Positions 28,905 to 42,400 are shown, numbered from the stretch's first letter. The stretch is 64,000 nucleotides of DNA from Prionace glauca (GCA_037974335.1 CM075729.1:110217962-110281961), one strand, 5' to 3'. Notes: generated from the sequence alone by a model not told the origin. Numbers and translations are program-made.

Positions 28905-29470
28905 AAACTGATCAGAAAAGCAAATGATACCTTCATCTTTATAGCAATGGGATTCAAGAACAGAACAAAAAATTCTTGCTCCAAATTTAAAGACCGTTGC
29001 TGAAACTGCAATTCTGTGGAGAGTTATCCTGGAATTTGTACAGAGAAGGTTTAACTGGCTGATTCTTGGAATGATTGGGATTTGTATTATGAGGAAAGGT
29101 TGTGCAGGTTGGGGGATTATTCACTAGAGTTTAGAAAAATTAAAGTTATCTCACTGAAACAGGTTAGATTCTGATAAGGCTTCATTGGTAAGATAGTGAA
29201 AGATTCTTTCTGTTGGTGAGCAATAAGACATGAGGGCAAAGCTTCAGGGTAAGAGGTGAACCGGTTAAAATGACGAGAAATTTCTTCACTCAACTTTGTG
29301 ATTTACAACCCCAGAAAATTAAGGATGAATCCTTACTGAAGACATTGAAGATAAATAGATCTGTGGTGTCTCAGGGAATGGGGGTTACAGAGACCAGGAC
29401 TGAAAGTCGAGATGAGGCAGAAGATCAGCTATGAATGTATTGGAACTATGAACAGGTTCAAGAGATTGAA
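28905..29470 (+). mobile_element. CR1-like LINE relic beside the satellite
   Basis: An eroded ORF2 C-terminus (YEERLCRLGDYSLEFRKIKV near 29088) followed by an old 3' UTR. The duplicate copy lies at 38705-39270. The satellite starts about 140 bp beyond its end. Confidence 0.65.
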
Positions 29471-29607
29471 TAAACTACTTTGCTGTTCTCTCTCACATTC
29501 TCTGCTGACTTATGGTTCAGATCTAACCCCAGCAAGCCCACCTCACACTCCATCACCCACAGAAATCACTGCACACAAAGGGACCAGCACTATCAGTACG
29601 TCTGTGA

Positions 29608-32438
29608 TACTGTCCCTCTCAATGTGTGAGCTGTGTCCTGTACTGATACTGTCCCTCTCAGTGTGTGAGCTGTGTCCTGTACTGATACTATCCCTCTCAG
29701 TGTGTGAGCTGTGTCCTGTACTGATACTGTCCCTCTCAGTGTGTGAGCTGTGTCCTGTACTGATACTGTCTCTCTCAGTGTGTGAGCTGTGTCCTGTACT
29801 GATACTGTCCCTCTCAGTGTGTGAGCTGTGTCCTGTACTGATACTGTCCCTCTCAGTGTGTGAGCTGTGTCCTGTACTGATACTGTCTCTCTCAGTGTGT
29901 GAGCTGTGTCCTGTACTGATAATGTCTCTCTCAGTGTGTGAGCTGTGTCCTGTACTGATACTGTCCCTCTCAGTGTGTGAGCTGTGTCCTGTACTGATAC
30001 TGTCCCTCTCAGTGTGTGAGCTGTGTCCTGTACTGATACTGTCTCTCTCAGTGTGTGAGCTGTGTCCTGTATTGATCCTGTCCCTCTCAGTGTGTGAGCT
30101 GTGTCCTGTACTGATACTGTCTCTCTCAGTGTGTGAGATGTGTCCTGTACTGATACTGTCTCTCTCAGTGTGTGAGATGTGTCCTGTACTGATACTGTCC
30201 CTCTCAGTGTGTGAGCTGTGTCCTGTACTGATACTCTCCCTCTCAGTGTGTGAGTTGTGTCCTGTACTGATACTGTCTCTCTCAGTGTGTGAGCTGTGTC
30301 CTGTACTGATACTGTCTCTCTCAGTGTGTGAGCTGTGTCCTGTACTGATACTGTCCCTCTCAGTGTGTGAGCTGTGTCCTGTACTGATACTGTCCCTCTC
30401 AGAGTGTGAGCTGTGTCCTGTATTGATCCTGTCCCTCTCAGTGTGTGAGCTGTGTCCTGTACTGATACTGTCTCTCTCAGTGTGTGAGATGTGTCCTGTA
30501 CTGATACTGTCCCTCTCAGTGTGTGAGCTGTGTCCTGTACTGATACTGTCCCTCTCAGTGTGTGAGCTGTGTCCTGTACTGATACTGTCCCTCTCAGTGT
30601 GTGAGCTGTGTCCTGTACTGATACTGTCCCTCTCAGTCTGTGAGCTGTGTCCTGTACTGATACTGTCCCTCTCAGTCTGTGAGCTGTGACCTGTACTGAT
30701 ACTGTCCCTCTCAGTCTGTGAGCTGTGTCCTGTACTGATACTGTCCCTCTCAGTCTGTGAGCTGTGTCCTGTACTGATACTGTCCCTCTCAGTGTGTGAG
30801 CTGTGTCCTGTACTGATACTGTCCCTCTCAGTGTGTGAGCTGTGTCCTGTACTGATACTGTCTCTCTCAGTGTGTGAGCTGTGTCCTGTACTGATAATGT
30901 CTCTCTCAGTGTGTGAGCTGTGTCCTGTACTGATACTGTCCCTCTCAGTGTGTGAGCTGTGTCCTGTACTGATACTGTCCCTCTCAGTGTGTGAGCTGTG
31001 TCCTGTACTGATACTGTCTCTCTCAGTGTGTGAGCTGTGTCCTGTATTGATCCTGTCCCTCTCAGTGTGTGAGCTGTGTCCTGTACTGATACTGTCTCTC
31101 TCAGTGTGTGAGATGTGTCCTGTACTGATACTGTCCCTCTCAGTGTGTGAGCTGTGTCCTGTACTGATACTCTCCCTCTCAGTGTGTGAGTTGTGTCCTG
31201 TACTGATACTGTCCCTCTCAGTGTGTGAGCTGTGTCCTGTACTGATACTGTCCCTCTCAGTGTGTGAGCTGTGTCCTGTACTGATACTGTCTCTCTCAGT
31301 GTGTGAGCTGTGTCCTGTACTGATACTGTCTCTCTCAGTGTGTGAGCTGTGTCCTGTACTGATACTGTCCCTCTCAGTGTGTGAGCTGTGTCCTGTACTG
31401 ATACTGTCCCTCTCAGAGTGTGAGCTGTGTCCTGTACTGATACTGTCTCTCTCAGTGTGTGAGCTGTGTCCTGTATTGATCCTGTCCCTCTCAGTGTGTG
31501 AGCTGTGTCCTGTACTGATACTGTCTCTCTCAGTGTGTGAGATGTGTCCTGTACTGATACTGTCCCTCTCAGTGTGTGAGCTGTGTCCTGTACTGATACT
31601 GTCCCTCTCAGTGTGTGAGCTGTGTCCTGTACTGATACTGTCCCTCTCAGTCTGTGAGCTGTGTCCTGTACTGATACTGTCCCTCTCAGTCTGTGAGCTG
31701 TGACCTGTACTGATACTGTCCCTCTCAGTCTGTGAGCTGTGTCCTGTACTGATACTGTCCCTCTCAGTGTGTGAGCTGTGTCCTGTACTGATACTGTCTC
31801 TCTCAGTGTGTGAGCTGTGTCCTGTACTGATACTGTCCCTCTCAGTCTGTGAGCTGTGTCCTGTACTGATACTGTCCCTCTCAGTGTGTGAGCTGTGTCC
31901 TGTACTGATACTGTCTCTCTCAGTGTGTGAGTTGTGTCCTGCACTGATACTGTCTCTCTCAGTGTGTGAGCTGTGTCCTGTACTGATACTGTCCCACTCA
32001 GTGTGTGAGCTTTGTCCTGTACTGATACTGTCTCTCTCAGTGTGTGAGCTGTGTCCTGTACTGATACTGTCTCTCTCAGTGTGTGAGCTGTGTCCTGTAC
32101 TGATACTGTCTCTCTCAGTGTGTGAGCTGTGTCCTGTACTGATACTGTCCTTCTCAGTGTGTGAGCTGTGTCCTGTACTGATACTGTCCCTCTCAGTGTG
32201 TGAGCTGTGTCCTGTACTGATACTGTCTCTCTCTGTGTGTGAGCTGTGCCCTGTACTGATACTGTCTCTCTCAGTGTGTGAGCTGTGTCCTGTACTGATA
32301 CTGTCCCTCTCAGTGTGTGAGCTGTGTCCTGTACTGATACTGTCCCTCTCAGTGTGTGAGCTGTGTCCTGTACTGATACTGTCCCTCTCAGTGTGTGAGC
32401 TGTGTCCTCTACTGATACTTTCCCTTTCAGTCTGTGAG
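29608..32438 (+). repeat. 39-bp satellite array 1 (about 73 copies)
   Basis: The unit is CAGTGTGTGAGCTGTGTCCT plus GTACTGATACTGTCCCTCT, 39 bp. Units alternate mainly between CCC and CTC variants. Because 39 is a multiple of three, long stop-free frames occur on both strands (a 13-residue repeat VCELCPVLILSLS, or HSSHTERDSISTG on the reverse); these are by-products. Marker variants recur at 975 bp (25 units) and 1053 bp (27 units), showing higher-order structure. Confidence 0.97.
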
Positions 32439-34349
32439 CTGTGTCTCTGCATATGTTATGCCTTGTACCATTGAAGCAATCACGATAACAATAGGTCTCA
32501 GTTAGCTGAGCCGTGTTTGAGAAGTTACTGTGTTTGTTCAGGAAGGAATTGATTTGAAAAAGTAAATAGTTGATAAGACAGAGTTAAATTGAAAGGTAAA
32601 ATGCTGCATAAAGAAACAGTGTTTGGAAATTCAATGCTTGCATAAGAGTAGGGATATTGGAATGATTGGGAGAAAGTCGACCGGAAGAAACAAATAGTGA
32701 GAGATCACGGAGATGTGAGACCAAAGATTAGATTATTGAATCAGGATGAAGAAATGGATGTCGCTGCTTTTCAGAAATGGGCTGCTGATGTCTGGTTGGT
32801 GGAATATCAGAAGCAGGTTCGAAAAAAGAAATGAAACACTGTCGCTGTAAGAGTGGGTCAGAGGCTCGGAATTTGGTGGAGAGTAACTCAGCTCCTGGGC
32901 AAAAGTGCTATTTCGGAAGTCGGTACAGACTCGAGGGGCCGAATGGCCTCCTTCTGCACTGCAAGGATTCTCTGGTTGATCGATGGTTGAGTTTATTCAG
33001 ACAACAACTGAAGAGAGGGAGAGGGGAGGGGAGGGGGAGATTGTTGATGTTCTGTGAATTCTGTGTTGAAGTTGGAAAATTGTGGGTGAACTGAGGCAGT
33101 TTGATGCTGTTGTCCGGATTGTAACCGCGGGGAGACAGACCTGGGGCAATGCCATTGAGATGATGGAAAATGAGCAGCCGGATTGACTGTTGTCGGAAAG
33201 AGAGAAAGTTCAAATAAGTTTCAAATCGAAACCGGGACTGAAGCGGATCCTCGGCTTCCGGGTGGGAGAAATTAAACAGGAAAATTACAGTGAAATAGAA
33301 ATGAGAGTGAGTGGAAGGAATTTCAGATTGTGTCCCCAGAATTGAGAAAATAAAACAAGTTTTACTTTTTAAGTGGAAGAAGTTTGTGGAAGTTTTGGAA
33401 TTGAAACACACTCTGTTGGAAACTCCGCCCCCTGTTGTTTCAATGTAACAATCTTCAATGTTTCCTTTTCTGTTATTTGTGAAAGGCGGTTTTCCCTTAA
33501 TTTCAATAACAGACATTCGTGAAGAAAGAAGATGTGATGGAATTTATTTTATCCCCTTTTAAAAGGCACGTGCTACATTGTAAGGTTGAAAAGATCCAGA
33601 GTGAAACTTGAAGTGATGTGAGAAAGAATTGTGTGTACAGATGTGTGTGTGTAAATGTCCTGTTAGTGAATGAGGAAAGGCTGTGTGAATGCTTTGCATT
33701 GCTGTTCCTTCAGAGCGGCTCCAACTCTGATGTGTTCTCCTGAAAATGGTTAGGTCTAAAGGGGGAGAACAGTTTAAAAGTTTTGAAACTGAAAACTTGT
33801 TACCGCTTTAATGAAACTCTATTGAAACGGGTGAAACATGTGGATTTCTAATCCAGATACAAATCCACATCTGTCAGAGTGGAGTCGTTTCTTAAATTTT
33901 GACGATGTAATTTCGATTCTTGTGTTTAAAATCTTCATTTAAAAAAAACCCTGGGTACAATTGGGATTCTATCTTCTAATCTATTTTGCTCCAAGATTTT
34001 TATTCGGAAATATCTACTTTGAATTGGTGAACCGACAAGACTTGAAGAAATATACTTGTTCTGAAAGCGCCGTTACCCTGAGAATATTGTAACCCAGTCT
34101 CTTTTTGAAATCACAGTGCCAGTGAATTCCTTCACCAAGCATGTTTTAATTTAGAATTAACCTATTCAGCTCCGAGCAGAATAAACCTTTTGCGTTGGTT
34201 TTATGAAGACACACACCTGCACAGGAGACAATTGTGTCCAATACAGCAAAGTGTAACAATATTTTCAACAGCTATAAGTATTTGGAAACTTATCTGCGGA
34301 TACCAATTTGATACAAAGGATCCAATATTATAAAGGTGTTTATTATTTC
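32439..34349 (+). other. Right flank of satellite array 1 (duplicated sequence)
   Basis: Non-satellite sequence recurring at 44851-47060. It contains an old LINE tail at 32925-32985 (CTCGAGGGGCCGAATGGCCT). On the minus strand an open stretch at 33516-32908 is partly kept in the second copy. I recognise no gene. Confidence 0.6.
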
Positions 34350-35520
34350 CTGAGACTGGATCCACCACAGTTTGCGTACTGCTACAACAGGTCCACAGCA
34401 GACACCATCTCCCTGGCCCTGCACTCAATCCTGGAGTACCACGATAACAAATATACCTCCGTCAGACTCCTACTTATTGACAATAGCTCAGCCTTCAACA
34501 CCATTATTCCTACGAAACTCATCTCCAAACTCCATGGTCTGGGCCACAGTTCCTCCCTCTGCGACTTGATCCTGAACTTCTGAACCTGGAGACCACAATC
34601 CGTAAGGATGAGCAACAACACCTCCTCCACAATCAACCTCAAAACCGGTGCCCCACAAGGCTGTGTTCTTCGCCCCCTTCCCCTCGAACTTGATTTTCAA
34701 CTTTGCTGAGGATACCACCTTAGTGATGAGACAGACGACAGGAATGAGATAGAGAATCCAGTGAACTGGTGCAGCAACAATAATCTCTTCCTCAATGTCA
34801 ACAAAGTGAAGGAGATTGTCATCGACTTTAGGAAGCGTAAAGGAGAACACGTCCCTGTCTACATCAACAGGGACGAAGTAGAACGGATCGAGAGCTTCAG
34901 ATTTTTAAATATCCAAGTCATCAGCAACCTGTCTTGATACCCCCATGCCAATACTATCGTTATGAAAGCTCACCATCATCTCTGCTTTCTCAGATATCAA
35001 AGGAATTTTGGCATGTCAGCTATTACTCTCACCAACCTTTACAGATGCAGTATCGAAAGCATTCTTTTTACCTGTATCACAGCTTGGTATGGCTCCTGCC
35101 ATGTCCAAGACAGCAGAAGCAAATGCAGCCCAATCCATCACACAAACCAGCTTCCCATCCATTGACTTTGTCTACAATTCCTGCTACCTTGACAAAGCAG
35201 CCAGCATTCTTAAGGACCCCATGCACCCTGGACATTCTCTCTTCCACCTTCACCCATCGGGAAAATGATACAAAAGTCTGAGGTCATGCACCAACCAACA
35301 GAAGAACAGCTTTTTTTCCTGCTGTCATCAGGCTTTTGAATGGTCTTATCTTGCACTAAGTTAATCTTTCTCTGCATCCTGGTTGTGATTGTAACCCTAT
35401 ATTGTGCACTCTTGTTTCCTTTGCTACAAAGGATATGCTCTGTTTGTATGGTGCGCAAGAAACAATACTTTGCATTGTGTGCAAATACATGTGACAATAA
35501 TAAATCAGATCAAATCAAAT
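34350..35520 (+). mobile_element. L2/Rex1-type LINE, 5' truncated
   Basis: The RT part has [19 protein letters not shown] and [20 protein letters not shown] (motif A region; the second Asp position reads N), then LKTGAPQGCVL (motif B). The 3' UTR ends in AATAAATCAGATCAAATCAA-type repeats. This TCAAA-type tail differs from the CR1 octamers. At least three frame changes. It interrupts the duplicated flank, so it arrived after duplication or was lost from copy 2. Confidence 0.8.
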
Positions 35521-36021
35521 CAGAGTGCTTGGGAACATGAGACCTGACATAAACACACTAACCATTAAGCAAACAGAAAGGACAGACAAAATTGGAATTC
35601 ATGAATTCAATACATATGAATTTAAATGTTAAATGCGAAAGAAGAAATTCCCTGAGATTTAAAATACATTTTAGCTCCTTCCTCTAAATGTTAAGAAATA
35701 AACTACACATGGGGCTATCTGAATTTGTGATGATTTGGAGAATATCAGTGTAATTTAATCATCTGCTTAAGTAATTAATGTCACCTAAGATATGGGGAGC
35801 GGGGGAAAATCAATGTAGTGATGATCAGCCATGATCAAAATGAAAGGCAGAGCAGGCGTGAAGGGCCGAATGGCCTACTCCTGCTTTTAGTTTCAAGAAG
35901 GAGCAAACATGTTAGTGTTAAAAATCAAATCCAATGTCAAAAGAAAATATTACATTGGACTGCCAATATTCACCAATGCTCATGGATGAAATTGGATGGA
36001 AGCCAAAGGGATGTTTGTCTG

Positions 36022-37208
36022 CAGTACCTCGCAAGTACCTCACAAGAGGTTATTGCAGTAGGTCAGGGGACATGGAGTTGGGGGTAGGGTGTTAGCTTGG
36101 ATAGAGGATTGTTTGTCAAATAGGAGGCAGAGAGTGGGGGTTAATGGGTGCTATTCGGATTGGCGGTTGGTGACTAGTGGGGTGCCCCAGGGGTCGGTGC
36201 TGGGGCCTCAGCTATTTACCATTTATATAGATGATCTGGAGGAGGGAACTGAGTGTAGGGTGTTGAAATTTGCTGATTACACCAAGATTGGTGGAAAGGC
36301 AAATTGTGCGGAGGTTGTGGAGAGTCTGCAGAAGGATCTAGATAGGCTGGGCGAATGGGCCAGGAACTGGCAAATGGAATTTAATGTTGGCAAGTGTGAG
36401 GTGGTCCACTTTGGTAGGAATAATGGTAGGAAGGATTACTACTTACGTGGAGAAAAACTGCAGCAGGCGACGGTGCAGAGGGGCCTCGGGGTCCTTGTGC
36501 ATGAGTCGCAAAAACCCAGCTTGCAGATGCAGCAGGTGGTCAGGAAGGCGAATGGGATGCTGGCCTTCTTAGCGAGGGGGATTGAATATAAAAGTAGGGA
36601 GGTCTTGCTGCAGCTATATAGGGCATTGGTGAGGCCGCAGCTGGAGTACTGTGTGCATTTTTGGGCGCCGTACTTACGCAAGGATATTTTGGCCTCGGAG
36701 GGAGTGCAGAGGAGGTATACTAAGCTGATGCCGGAGTTGAGGGGGTTGGACTATGAGGAGAGGCTGAATAAACTAAGCTTGTACTCGTTAGAGTTTAGAA
36801 GAATGAGGGGAGATCTCATTGAGGCGTATAAGATGATGAATGGGATGGATAGGATAGAGGTGAAGAGACTCTTCCCACTCAGAGAGGACAGTAGGACGGG
36901 CACAGCCTCAAGATAAAGGGGTGGAGCCGGTTTAGAATGGAGTTGAGGAGGAACTTCTTCACTCAAAGGGTGGTGAATCTCTGGAATTCTCTGCCGGTTG
37001 AAGTGGTGGAGGCTACCTTGCTAAATGTTTTTTAGACGCGGGTTGATGGGTTTTTGATAAGAGAGGGGATTAAGGGTTATGGGGAGACGGCGGGAATATG
37101 GAGCTGAGCCACGACAGATCAGCCATGATCTTATTGAATGGCGGGGCAGGCTCGAGGGGCCAGATGGCCTATTCCTGCTCCTATTTCTTATGTTCTTATG
37201 TTCTTATG
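36022..37208 (+). mobile_element. CR1 LINE 3' half
   Basis: It starts in RT after motif A (CACAAGAGGTTATTGCAG). A single frame is open from 36089 to 36914 with [20 protein letters not shown] (motif C reads ADY instead of ADD, so a catalytic Asp is lost) and LEYCVHFWAPYLRKDI. It ends in three TTCTTATG repeats. Same family as 10628-14700. Confidence 0.92.
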
Positions 37209-37254
37209 CAGAACGTGATTGAGAATGAGATGTAGCATTAGGAAACACATACAT

Positions 37255-37940
37255 TTTCTCTTCTTTCTCAGAAGACTATCAACCTGCGTCTTGAGGCTGA
37301 AATTTGGCATGTCAGCTACGACTCTCACCAACTTTTACAAGTGCAACTCAGAAATCATTCTTTCTGGCTGTATCGCAGATTGGTATGGCTCCTGCTCTGC
37401 CCAAAGCTGCAAAAAACTACACAAGGTTGTCAGTGTAGCCCAATCCATCACTCAAACCAGCCTCCCATCCATTGACCCTGTCGACACTTCCTTCTGCCTT
37501 GGCAAAGCAGCCAGTATAATTAAGGACCCCACGCACACCAGACATTCATCCTTCAACCTTCAATTTTTTCCATTGGGAAAAAGATACTAAAGTCTGAGGT
37601 CACTTGCTAACCGACTCAAGAACAGCTTCTGCCCTGCTGCCATCAGACTTTTGAATGGATCTACCTTGCATTAAATTGATCTTTCTCTACACCCTAGCTA
37701 TGACTAGGGGCCGAAGGACAGACAAAATTGGAATTCATGAATTCAATACATATGAATTTAAATGTTAAATGCGAAAGAAGAAATTCCCTGAGATTTAAAA
37801 TACATTTTAGCTCCTAAAATGTATTTTACACTCTCTTGTTTCTTTCTCTATTAATGGTATGCTCTGCCTGAAAAGCTTGCAAGAAACAGTACTTTTCACT
37901 GTATGTTAACACACATAACAAGAGTAATCAAATCAAATCA
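37255..37940 (+). mobile_element. L2/Rex1-type LINE 3' end with an internal inserted patch
   Basis: Matches about 34980-35520 of the longer copy (GGCATGTCAGCTACGACTCT) and ends AATCAAATCAAATCA. Inside it, 37714-37828 is foreign: about 100 bp identical to 35578-35678, followed by a fold-back. Confidence 0.8.
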
Positions 37941-38090
37941 CTGCGCACACACTACCAAATTAAGATAAATCGTCATGGGTGTAACCTTGTATTGATGTAT
38001 ATTTTAGAGAAAGAAAAATATAGATTAAACTGGTAATTTGTTAATTCACTTTCGGTGATGTTTGTGCCCTTGTCTCTGATTTTTGAAAAT

Positions 38091-38655
38091 GAAATGATAG
38101 TTGACAGGTTGGTCATTACAAAAGGCTTTGGCACCAAGCAGTGGGGTGTAGGCAAAGAATTCACAACAAGCACCCTACTTCCTCAACTACCATCTCCACC
38201 TCCTCCCTAGAAATGATGTCAGGATAAAAATACAACTATGATTGAATGAGTGTCATTCTGTTATGTCTTAAAATGTTCCCACCACAGTGCTGTTACCTGT
38301 GGCATTATTTTTGTACTCAAGACATTACAAAGGAAATGAAAAATAAATCTCATTTATTGTAGAAATTAGAGCAATGTCAAAAATTGCAGAAACAGATATC
38401 AAAATATCTCTGACACTCAGATTCCCCGACCCCCAACCTGTGGGTTCAGGACAACAGCTCCTCTCCAATTTCCCAGCACCGGTGTAAACCCCAGGGATTG
38501 TCCCAGAGACTGAACCCCATCATTTCACAGCCCATCCAGCTCACAGTGAAAGCAATGAGTGAATCGGCAGTGAGTGAAATGGATTCCTAAACTCGACACA
38601 TGGTAAACAGGGCAGATCAGAAGAGATTAAAACTTCCAGCTGCAAATGGAGCAAT
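38091..38655. other. Spacer between the two duplication copies
   Basis: No gene seen. The last 60 bp (38595-38655) resemble 6140-6195 (AACAGG, CAGATC, GGAGCAATCCCT-type words), suggesting an unnamed dispersed repeat. A minus-strand AATAAA lies near 38345. Confidence 0.4.
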
Positions 38656-39404
38656 CCCTGGTTTGTGAGGCAGCAATACTAACCACTGTGCCACGTGATC
38701 AGAAACTGATCAGAAAAGCAAATGGTACTTTCATCTTTATAGCAATGGGATTCAAGAACAGAACAAAAAATTCTTCATACAAATCAAAAGACCGTTGCTG
38801 AAACTGCAATTCTGTGGAGAGTTATCCTGGAATTTGTACAGAGAAGGTTTAACTGGCTGATTCTTGGAATGATTGGGATTTGTTTTATGAGGAAAGGTTG
38901 TGCAGGTTGGGGGATTATTCACTGGAGTTTAGAAAAATTAAAGTTATCTCACTGAAACAGGTTAGATTCTGATAGGGCTTCATTGGTAAGACACTGAAAG
39001 ATTCTTTCTGTTGGTGAGCAATAAAACATGAGGGCAAAGCCCCAGGGTAAGAGGTGAACCGGTTAAAATGACAAGAAATTTCTTCACTCACCTTTGTGAT
39101 TTACAACCCCAGAAAATTAAGGATGAATCCTTACTGAAGACATTGAAGATAAATAGATCTGTGGTGTCTCAGGGAATGGAGGTTACAGAGGGCAGGACTG
39201 AAAGTCGAGATGAGGCAGAAGATCAGCTATGAACGTCTCGGAACTATGAACAGGTTCAAGAGGTTGAATGAACTACTTTGCTGTTATCTCTCACGTTCTC
39301 TGCTGACTTATGGTTCAGATCTAACCCCAGCAATCCCAAATCACACACCATCACCCACAGAAATCACTGGACACAAAGGGACCAGCATTATCAGTACCTC
39401 TGTG

Positions 39405-42400
39405 ATACTGTCTCTCTCAGTGTGTGAGCTGTGTCCTGTACTGATACTGTCTCTCTCAGTGTGTGAGCTGTGTCCTGTACTGATACTGTCTCTCTCAGTG
39501 TGTGAGCTGTGTCCTGTACTGATACTGTCTCTCTCAGTGTGTGAGCTGTGTCCTGTACTGATACTGTCCCTCTCAGTGTGTGAGCTGTGTCCTGTACTGA
39601 TACTGTCCCTCTCAGTGTGTGAGCTGTGTCCTGTACTGATACTGTCCCTCTCAGTGTGTGAGCTGTGTCCTGTACTGATACTGTCTCTCTCAGTGTGTGA
39701 GCTGTGTCCTGTACTGATACTGTCTCTCTCAGTGTGTGAGCTGTGTCCTGTACTGATACTGTCCCTCTCAGTGTGTGAGCTGTGTCCTGTACTGATACTG
39801 TCCCTCTCAGTGTGTGAGCTGTGTCCTGTACTGATACTGTCCCTCTCAGTGTGTGAGCTGTGTCCTGTACTGATACTGTCTCTCTCAGTGTGTGAGCTGT
39901 GTCCTGTACTGATACTGTCCCTCTCAGTGTGTGAGCTGTGTCCTGTACTGATACTGTCCCTCTCAGTGTGTGAGCTGTGTCCTGTACTGATACTGTCCCT
40001 CTCAGTGTGTGAGCTGTGTCCTGTACTGATTCTGTCCATCTCAGAGTGTGAGCGTGTCCTGTACTGATACTGTCTCTCTCAGTGTGTGAGCTGTGTCCTG
40101 TACTGATACTGTCCCTTTCAGTGTGTGAGCTGTGTCCTGTACTGATACTGTCTCTCTCAGTGTGTGAGCTGTGTCCTGTACTGATACTGTCCCTCTCAGT
40201 GTGTGAGCTGTGTCCTGTACTGATACTGTCCCTCTCAGTGTGTGAGCTGTGTCCTGTACTGATACTGTCCCTCTCAGTGTGTGAGATGTGTCCTGTACTG
40301 ATACTGTCCCTCTCAGTGTGTGAGCTGTGTCCTGTACTGATACTGTCCCTCTCAGTGTGTGAGCTGTGTCCTGTACTGATACTGTCCCTCTCAGTGTGTG
40401 AGCTGTGTCCTGTACTGATACTGTCTCTCTCAGTGTGTGAGCTGTGTCCTGTACTGATTCTGTCCATCTCAGAGTGTGAGCGTGTCCTGTACTGATACTG
40501 TCTCTCTCAGTGTGTGAGCTGTGTCCTGTACTGATACTGTCTCTCTCAGTGTGTGAGCTGTGTCCTGTACTGATACTGTCCCTCTCAGTATGTGAGCTCT
40601 GTCCTGCACTGATATTGTCGCTCTCAGTGTGTGAGCTCTGTCCTGCACTGATACTGTCTCTCTCAGTGTGTGAGCTGTGTCCTGTATTGATACTGTCCCT
40701 CTCAGTGTGTGAGCTGTGTCCTGTACTGATACTGTCCCTCTCAGTGTGTGAGCTGTGTCCTGTACTGATACAGTCCCTCTCAGTGTATGAGCTGTGCCCT
40801 GTACTGATACTGTCTCTCTCAGTGTGTGAGCTGTGTCCTGTACTGATACTGTCCCTTTCAGTGTGTGAGCTGTGTCCTGTACTGATACTGTCTCTCTCAG
40901 TGTGTGAGCTGTGTCCTGTACTGATACTGTCCCTCTCAGTGTGTGAGCTGTGTCCTGTACTGATACTGTCCCTCTCAGTGTGTGAGCTGTGTCCTGTACT
41001 GATACTGTCTCTCTCAGTGTGTGAGCGGTGTCCTGTACTGATACTGTCCCTCTCAGTGTGTGAGTTGTGTCCTGTACTGATACTGTCTCTCTCAGTGTGT
41101 GAGCTGTGTCCTGTACTGATACTGTCCCTCTCAGTGTGTGAGCTGTGTCCTGTATTGATACTGTCCCTCTCAGTGTGTGAGCTGTGTCCTGTACTGATAC
41201 TGTCTCTCTCAGTGTGTGAGCTGTGTCCTGTACTGATACTGTCTCTCTCAGTGTCTGAGCTGTGCCCTGTACTGATACTGTCCCTCTCAGTGTGTGAGCT
41301 GTGTCCTGTACTGATACTGTCCCTCTCAGTGTGTGAGCTGTGTCCTGTACTGATACTGTCCCTCTCAGTGTGTGAGATGTGTCCTGTACTGATACTGTCC
41401 CTCTCAGTGTGTGAGCTGTGTCCTGTACTGATACTGTCCCTCTCAATGTGTGAGCTGTGTCCTGTACTGATACTGTCCCTCTCAGTGTGTGAGCTGTGTC
41501 CTGTACTGATACTGTCTCTCTCAGTGTGTGAGCTGTGTCCTGTACTGATTCTGTCCATCTCAGAGTGTGAGCGTGTCCTGTACTGATACTATCTCTCTCA
41601 GTGTGTGAGCTGTGTCCTGTACTGATACTGTCTCTCTCAGTGTGTGAGCTGTGTCCTGTACTGATACTGTCCCTCTCAGTATGTGAGCTCTGTCCTGCAC
41701 TGATATTGTCGCTCTCAGTGTGTGAGCTCTGTCCTGCACTGATACTGTCTCTCTCAGTGTGTGAGCTGTGTCCTGTATTGATACTGTCCCTCTCAGTGTG
41801 TGAGCTGTGTCCTGTACTGATACTGTCCCTCTCAGTGTGTGAGCTGTGTCCTGTACTGATACAGTCCCTCTCAGTGTGTGAGCTGTGCCCTGTACTGATA
41901 CTGTCTCTCTCAGTGTGTGAGCTGTGTCCTGTATTGATACTGTCCCTCTCAGTGTGTGAGCTGTGTCCTGTACTGATACTGTCCCTCTCAGTGTGTGAGC
42001 TGTGTCCTGTATTGATACTGTCCCTCTCAGTGTGTGAGCTGTGTCCTGTACTGATACAGTCCCTCTCAGTGTGTGAGCTGTGCCCTGTATTGATACTGTC
42101 CCTCTCAGTGTGTGAGCTGTGTCCTGTATTGATACTGTACCTCTCAGTGTGTGAGCTGTGTCCTGTATTGATACTGTCCCTCTCAGTGTGTAAGCTGTGT
42201 CCTGTACTGATACTGTCCCTCTCAGTGTGTGAGCTGTGTCCTGTATTGATACTGTCCCTCTCAGTGTGTGAGCTGTGTCCTGTATTGATACTGTCCCTCT
42301 CAGTGTGTGAGCTGTGTCCTGTAGTGATACTGTCCCTCTCAGTGTGTGAGCTGTGTCCTGTATTGATACTGTCCCTGTCAGTGTGTGAGCTGTGCCCTGT

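Larger units (their letters stand above)
28850..38090 (+). repeat. Segmental duplication, copy 1
   Basis: Left flank (28850-29607), satellite array and right flank (32439 to about 38090) recur in the same order and direction at 38656 to about 47885. By eye the left flanks differ by only a few percent. Copy 1 has three insertions missing from copy 2: LINEs at 34350-35520, 36022-37208 and 37255-37940. Confidence 0.9.

Noticed and set aside
29543-32452. Very long open frames on both strands of satellite array 1 (969 and 783 codons)
   Set aside because: They follow from a 39-bp unit with no stop in some frames; the same is true on both strands and in all three arrays. No start context, flanking exon or non-repeat domain is present.
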